Positions 52,593 through 55,384 of a stretch of 55,384 bases of DNA are shown here, in pieces. This DNA comes from Pirellulaceae bacterium (GTDB lineage Bacteria; Planctomycetota; Planctomycetia; Pirellulales; Pirellulaceae), in contig JAHDXO010000053.1 of NCBI GenBank assembly GCA_023382975.1, positions 1-55,384 on the forward strand. Reading direction: 5' to 3'. Positions within the stretch are counted from its first letter, which is position 1; the number at the start of each line of letters is the position of its first letter. The notes beneath the pieces were generated by a model. It had not been told where the DNA came from. It was given only the letters and a program-made list of their open reading frames with translations, and did not search any database. The translations under genes were made by a program, and so were the position numbers.

Positions 52593-52621
52593 ATGTTATC
52601 GGCATGTAGTCCAACTGTCAA
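52593..52621 (-). promoter_or_regulatory. Sigma70-like promoter of the mobile-element operon
   Basis: On the minus strand TTGACA (52621-52616) and TAACAT (52598-52593) are separated by 17 bp. The repeated half-sites GTTGG occur just after the -35 and again downstream of the -10 (AAGTTGGCT), suggesting autoregulation by the XRE protein. Confidence 0.65.
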
Positions 52622-53146
52622 CTAGTGCCGTTCCCCGTTTTCCATTCCGCCGATTCTCGCAACGTCCCGCAGCCGAGCCGGCCGAAACTGGGCACCCCGC
52701 AGAATCGCACGGAATGCCTCTAGAATCGTCGCTGCCGTCCAATAGGTTCCGAGTCATACCGCCGCCAGTTCGTTCGTCCTGGGGCCTGTCTCGCATCGCT
52801 TGCCCAACAATCCGCCCCTGCCAGCAGCCGAAACACAACCCCGCCGCGCGTCCGGGTTGTCCTACGATGACCGGCCGCCCGCACAGATAAGAGATTACTC
52901 TCGCGGAGGCACGGAGTTCACAGAGAGGGACATCCGGAAAACTCGGTGCTTTCTGTGCCTCTGTGAGATGCCAACCGATGCTCTCCCTCCACCGGCGACC
53001 CATCGATTGCCAATCGCAACCCGGCAATCTTGGTCAACTCCCGCGGCGGCCCGTTGGAATCGCCCGTCTCACACGCCGGTCGCGGTTCGGTTATCTTGGA
53101 TTCGACGGTCGGATATCGGTCCCTTGCCCATGTTGGAGAAAACGCG
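52622..53146. other. Intergenic region left of the GH172 gene
   Basis: No gene is supported. It contains an imperfect inverted repeat at 52900-52967. I looked for a duplicated tRNA-Cys 3' end marking the right border of the mobile element and saw none. Confidence 0.5.
52900..52967. repeat. Imperfect inverted repeat of the GGAGGCACGGAG type
   Basis: CTCGCGGAGGCACGGAG (52900-52916) pairs with TTCTGTGCCTCTGTGAG (52951-52967) at 13 of 17 positions. All four remaining positions are G facing T, so a plus-strand RNA would form a continuous 17-bp hairpin with four G-U pairs and a 34-nt loop. It resembles dispersed repeats seen in planctomycete and other genomes. Confidence 0.6.
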
Positions 53147-55264
53147 ATGACATCCACTTTGACGCGAATTCAAGTTGTCTTGTTGATCCTGTGCGGCGGA
53201 TTGCTGCCCGCGGCTGCTTCGCGAACCGGACAGGCGGCTGAGCCGGTCAGCCTGGAATCGTTGCTGCTGGAAATGATCGACCGCGACCGCTTGGCCCGGT
53301 TGCCCGAGCCGGCGTTCACCTGTCGGCAGTTCAGCAGCTATGACCGCGACACCGTCGCGCCGGATCAGCCCGGTTGGTTTGCCAACTGGGACCGCAGCCA
53401 GTTCGTGCGAGTCGAAGAGAACGCCGGACGGCGCGAGTGGGTGCTGATGGACGCCGAAGGCCCCGGAGCGGTCGTGCGTTTCTGGGCTACCTGGCACGGG
53501 CCCGGCGGCGGACCGTTCAGCAACGGGACGCTGCGGTTCTATCTGGACCACAACCCGCAGCCGGCGATCGAAGGCCCGATGGCCGACTTGATCAGCGGCG
53601 GCGCGCTGGCAGGGCCTCCGCTGAGCGATTCGGTCTCGCCCGATTCGCCCTACGAACGGCGCGGACACAACTTGTACCTGCCCATTCCCTACGCCCGCCA
53701 CTGCAAGATCACGTACGAAAGCGACGCGATGAAGGACATCGGCGGCAAGCAGGGCGAGGCCCTGTACTACCAGATCAACTACCGCACCTACGCTCCCGGC
53801 ACCGCGGTCGAGTCGTTCGCCATGAACCGGCTGGAGGCATTGAAACCGCTGGTGGCCCGAGTCGGCAAGCGGTTGCTAGAATCGGGGCTCGCCGCCGACG
53901 CCGGCACCGAACTGGTTTCCGAAGCCGGCACGCTCGAACCCGGCCAGCGGGAGACCGTCGTGCTGACCGGTCCCGCCGCCATCCGCCGGTTGACGCTGCA
54001 AATCGCCGCCGAAAACCTGCCTCAGGCGCTGCGCTCGACCGTGCTGGAGATCGAGTTCGACGACCGTCGCACCGTGTGGTGTCCCGCGGGGGACTTCTTC
54101 GGCACCGGATACCAAGTACACGCCCACCGCACTTGGTACACGCAAGTTGCGGCGGACGGCACGATGCAGTGTTTCTGGGTCATGCCGTTTGAACGCACCT
54201 GCCGCCTGACGCTCCACAACCTGGGAACGCAGCCGGTCGAAGTGCGGCAAGCCCGGGTGACCAGCGGCCCGTGGACCTGGGACGACCGCTCGCTGCTGTT
54301 CCACGCCGCGTGGCGGCAGACGACCAAGCTGGCCACGGGCCCCGACAAGAACCAGACGGGCGACGGCGCGTTCGACGTGAACTACGTCCAAATCGAAGGT
54401 CAAGGCCAACTCGTGGGCGACACGCTGACCCTGTTCAACGGCACCTCCGCGTGGTGGGGCGAAGGCGACGAGAAGATCTACGTGGACGGCGAGAAATTCC
54501 CCTCGCACATCGGCACCGGCACCGAGGACTACTACGGATACGCCTGGTGCCGCCCCGAGTTCTTCCAAGCCCCTTTCCACGCCCAGTCGTGCGGCGCCGG
54601 CAACTTGGCCAGCGGGTTGTCGGTCAACAGCCGCTACCGCAGCCTGGACGCGATCCCGTTCACCGCATCGCTGCGGTTCGACATGGAGATGTGGCACTGG
54701 CGCAACACCGTGGTGAACCACGCGCCCGCCACGTTCTGGTACGCACGGCCCGGCGCGACGTGGAATGTCGAACCCGATCCGCAAACGGCCGCGGCGGCGG
54801 TCGCCTTGAGACGCGCCGACGTGGTCGAAGTCCTGGTCGTGCCAGGCGCGATCGAGGGCGAGTCGCTGAAGGTCGTCGAACGGACCGGCGGCTCGACTGA
54901 GGTCCAGGACATCGATCAGTTCCGTTGGAGCAACGACAAGCAACTGTGGTGGATCGACGGCAAACCGGGCGATCGACTGGTGCTCGAATTCCCGGTTACC
55001 GAGGCCGGAACGTACCGCGTCATGGCCAATCTGACCAAAGCGCGGGACTACGCCCAAGTCCGATTCCAAGTCAACGGCCAAGCCGCCGACCGGACCTTCG
55101 AACGCTTTCACCCGCAGGTCGCCCACGACCTGGTCGAACTGGGCCGGTTTCCGCTCGAAGCCGGCTCGAACCTGCTGATCGTCGAAATCGTCGGCGCCCA
55201 CCCCCAAGCCGTCAAACGGCACATGTTCGGCCTGGACTACCTGAAACTGGAACCGGCCGAGTGA
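53147..55264 (+). CDS. Secreted GH172 (DUF2961) glycoside hydrolase-like protein, 705 aa
   Basis: A signal peptide covers about residues 1-30 (QVVLLILCGGLLPAAASRTGQA). The DUF2961 region (about 35-560) shows DAEGPGAVVRFWATW, NLYLPIPYARHCKITYES and the conserved GTGTEDYYGYAW (about 458-469) with its Glu-Asp pair. DUF2961 corresponds to GH172, which includes furanosidases and difructose-anhydride synthases. A C-terminal beta-sandwich (about 600-705; GTYRVMANLTKARDYAQVRF, LDYLKLE) is likely a carbohydrate-binding module. GGAGAA precedes the ATG at 53147. The substrate is unknown. Confidence 0.9.
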   Translation: MTSTLTRIQVVLLILCGGLLPAAASRTGQAAEPVSLESLLLEMIDRDRLARLPEPAFTCRQFSSYDRDTVAPDQPGWFANWDRSQFVRVEENAGRREWVLMDAEGPGAVVRFWATWHGPGGGPFSNGTLRFYLDHNPQPAIEGPMADLISGGALAGPPLSDSVSPDSPYERRGHNLYLPIPYARHCKITYESDAMKDIGGKQGEALYYQINYRTYAPGTAVESFAMNRLEALKPLVARVGKRLLESGLAADAGTELVSEAGTLEPGQRETVVLTGPAAIRRLTLQIAAENLPQALRSTVLEIEFDDRRTVWCPAGDFFGTGYQVHAHRTWYTQVAADGTMQCFWVMPFERTCRLTLHNLGTQPVEVRQARVTSGPWTWDDRSLLFHAAWRQTTKLATGPDKNQTGDGAFDVNYVQIEGQGQLVGDTLTLFNGTSAWWGEGDEKIYVDGEKFPSHIGTGTEDYYGYAWCRPEFFQAPFHAQSCGAGNLASGLSVNSRYRSLDAIPFTASLRFDMEMWHWRNTVVNHAPATFWYARPGATWNVEPDPQTAAAAVALRRADVVEVLVVPGAIEGESLKVVERTGGSTEVQDIDQFRWSNDKQLWWIDGKPGDRLVLEFPVTEAGTYRVMANLTKARDYAQVRFQVNGQAADRTFERFHPQVAHDLVELGRFPLEAGSNLLIVEIVGAHPQAVKRHMFGLDYLKLEPAE

Positions 55265-55284
55265 AGGCAGCTCCGAAGTCCGCG

Positions 55285-55384
55285 ACGGGGTCGGGGGTGG
55301 GTTTGGGGGCACCGATTAAGCAATGGTAGACCCCAAAACCCCAAACCCCAACCCACCCCCAACCCAAAAAACCCCCCCCCCATC
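55285..55384. repeat. G/C-tract inverted repeat at the right edge
   Basis: A G-rich tract (55285-55310) and a C-rich tract (about 55330-55363) are near-complementary and can form a hairpin around 55311-55329, just after the GH172 stop. Runs of C and A follow to the end of the window. The G-tract could form a quadruplex. The window may end here because assembly stopped at this low-complexity sequence. Confidence 0.55.

Noticed and set aside
52560..55384. Right attachment site (duplicate tRNA-Cys 3' end)
   Set aside because: No copy of the T-arm and acceptor sequence could be seen by eye to the right of the mobile-element genes; a computed search would be decisive.

Overview
The window looks like a chromosomal segment (GC about 60%) of a planctomycete, probably a relative of Pirellulaceae. 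The lineage call rests on several family-level hallmarks read from the translations: a DUF1559 protein with a zinc ribbon and the C-terminal H..DG signature, a giant surface protein with an LEERQVLDG motif near its N-terminus, a PknB-type kinase fused to WD40 repeats, the PVC-type small basic protein (TIGR04137-like), GH172/DUF2961 and large putative glycosidases, and a planctomycete-style integrase whose frame runs antisense through a tRNA. No database search was possible; names are from recognised motifs.

Layout. 1-560: no convincing gene, two hairpin repeats. 561-18066: a divergent pair of an exported hypothetical protein and a 2916-residue filamentous-hemagglutinin-like adhesin; an FHA-domain protein divergent from a giant Ser/Thr kinase-WD40 protein; and a DNA-binding-like protein with a long acidic linker and a C-terminal membrane anchor. 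18807-23179: a three-gene ion-channel/motor operon (MotA/TolQ/ExbB-like channel plus two different ExbD-like single-span proteins). 23428-31849: a mixed housekeeping block with DUF1559 protein and eda, clpX (with a clear terminator), thiE, and clpC.

31899-35906 (minus strand) is a coherent sulfur/persulfide cluster: ArsR-type repressor, rhodanese-membrane protein, metallo-beta-lactamase-double rhodanese, TauE/SafE exporter and periplasmic DsrE-like protein. The ArsR gene has a near-consensus promoter with a perfect 14-bp palindrome filling the spacer, and a related site precedes the second gene, so autoregulation is strongly suggested. 36192-41906 is the hydrogenase-maturation run hypB-hypF-hypC-hypD-hypE, without hypA and without hydrogenase subunits in the window. 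It is followed by a PVC small basic protein gene and a larA-family nickel-pincer racemase gene. 43824-50047 holds a large secreted glycosidase-like protein, a POT-family transporter and a SAM methyltransferase.

50139-52621 is an accessory island at tRNA-Cys: an integrase interrupted by one in-frame amber codon, an ORF6N-domain protein carrying a perfect 29-nt palindrome inside its own coding sequence, and an XRE-type regulator behind a sigma70-like promoter. The window closes with a secreted GH172 protein and a low-complexity G/C-tract hairpin at the right edge.

The items I consider most worth pursuing are the asymmetric stator-like operon, the ORF6N palindrome, the ArsR operator pair, the amber-split integrase, and an orphan rho-independent terminator at 18450-18491 that implies an unannotated minus-strand transcript.
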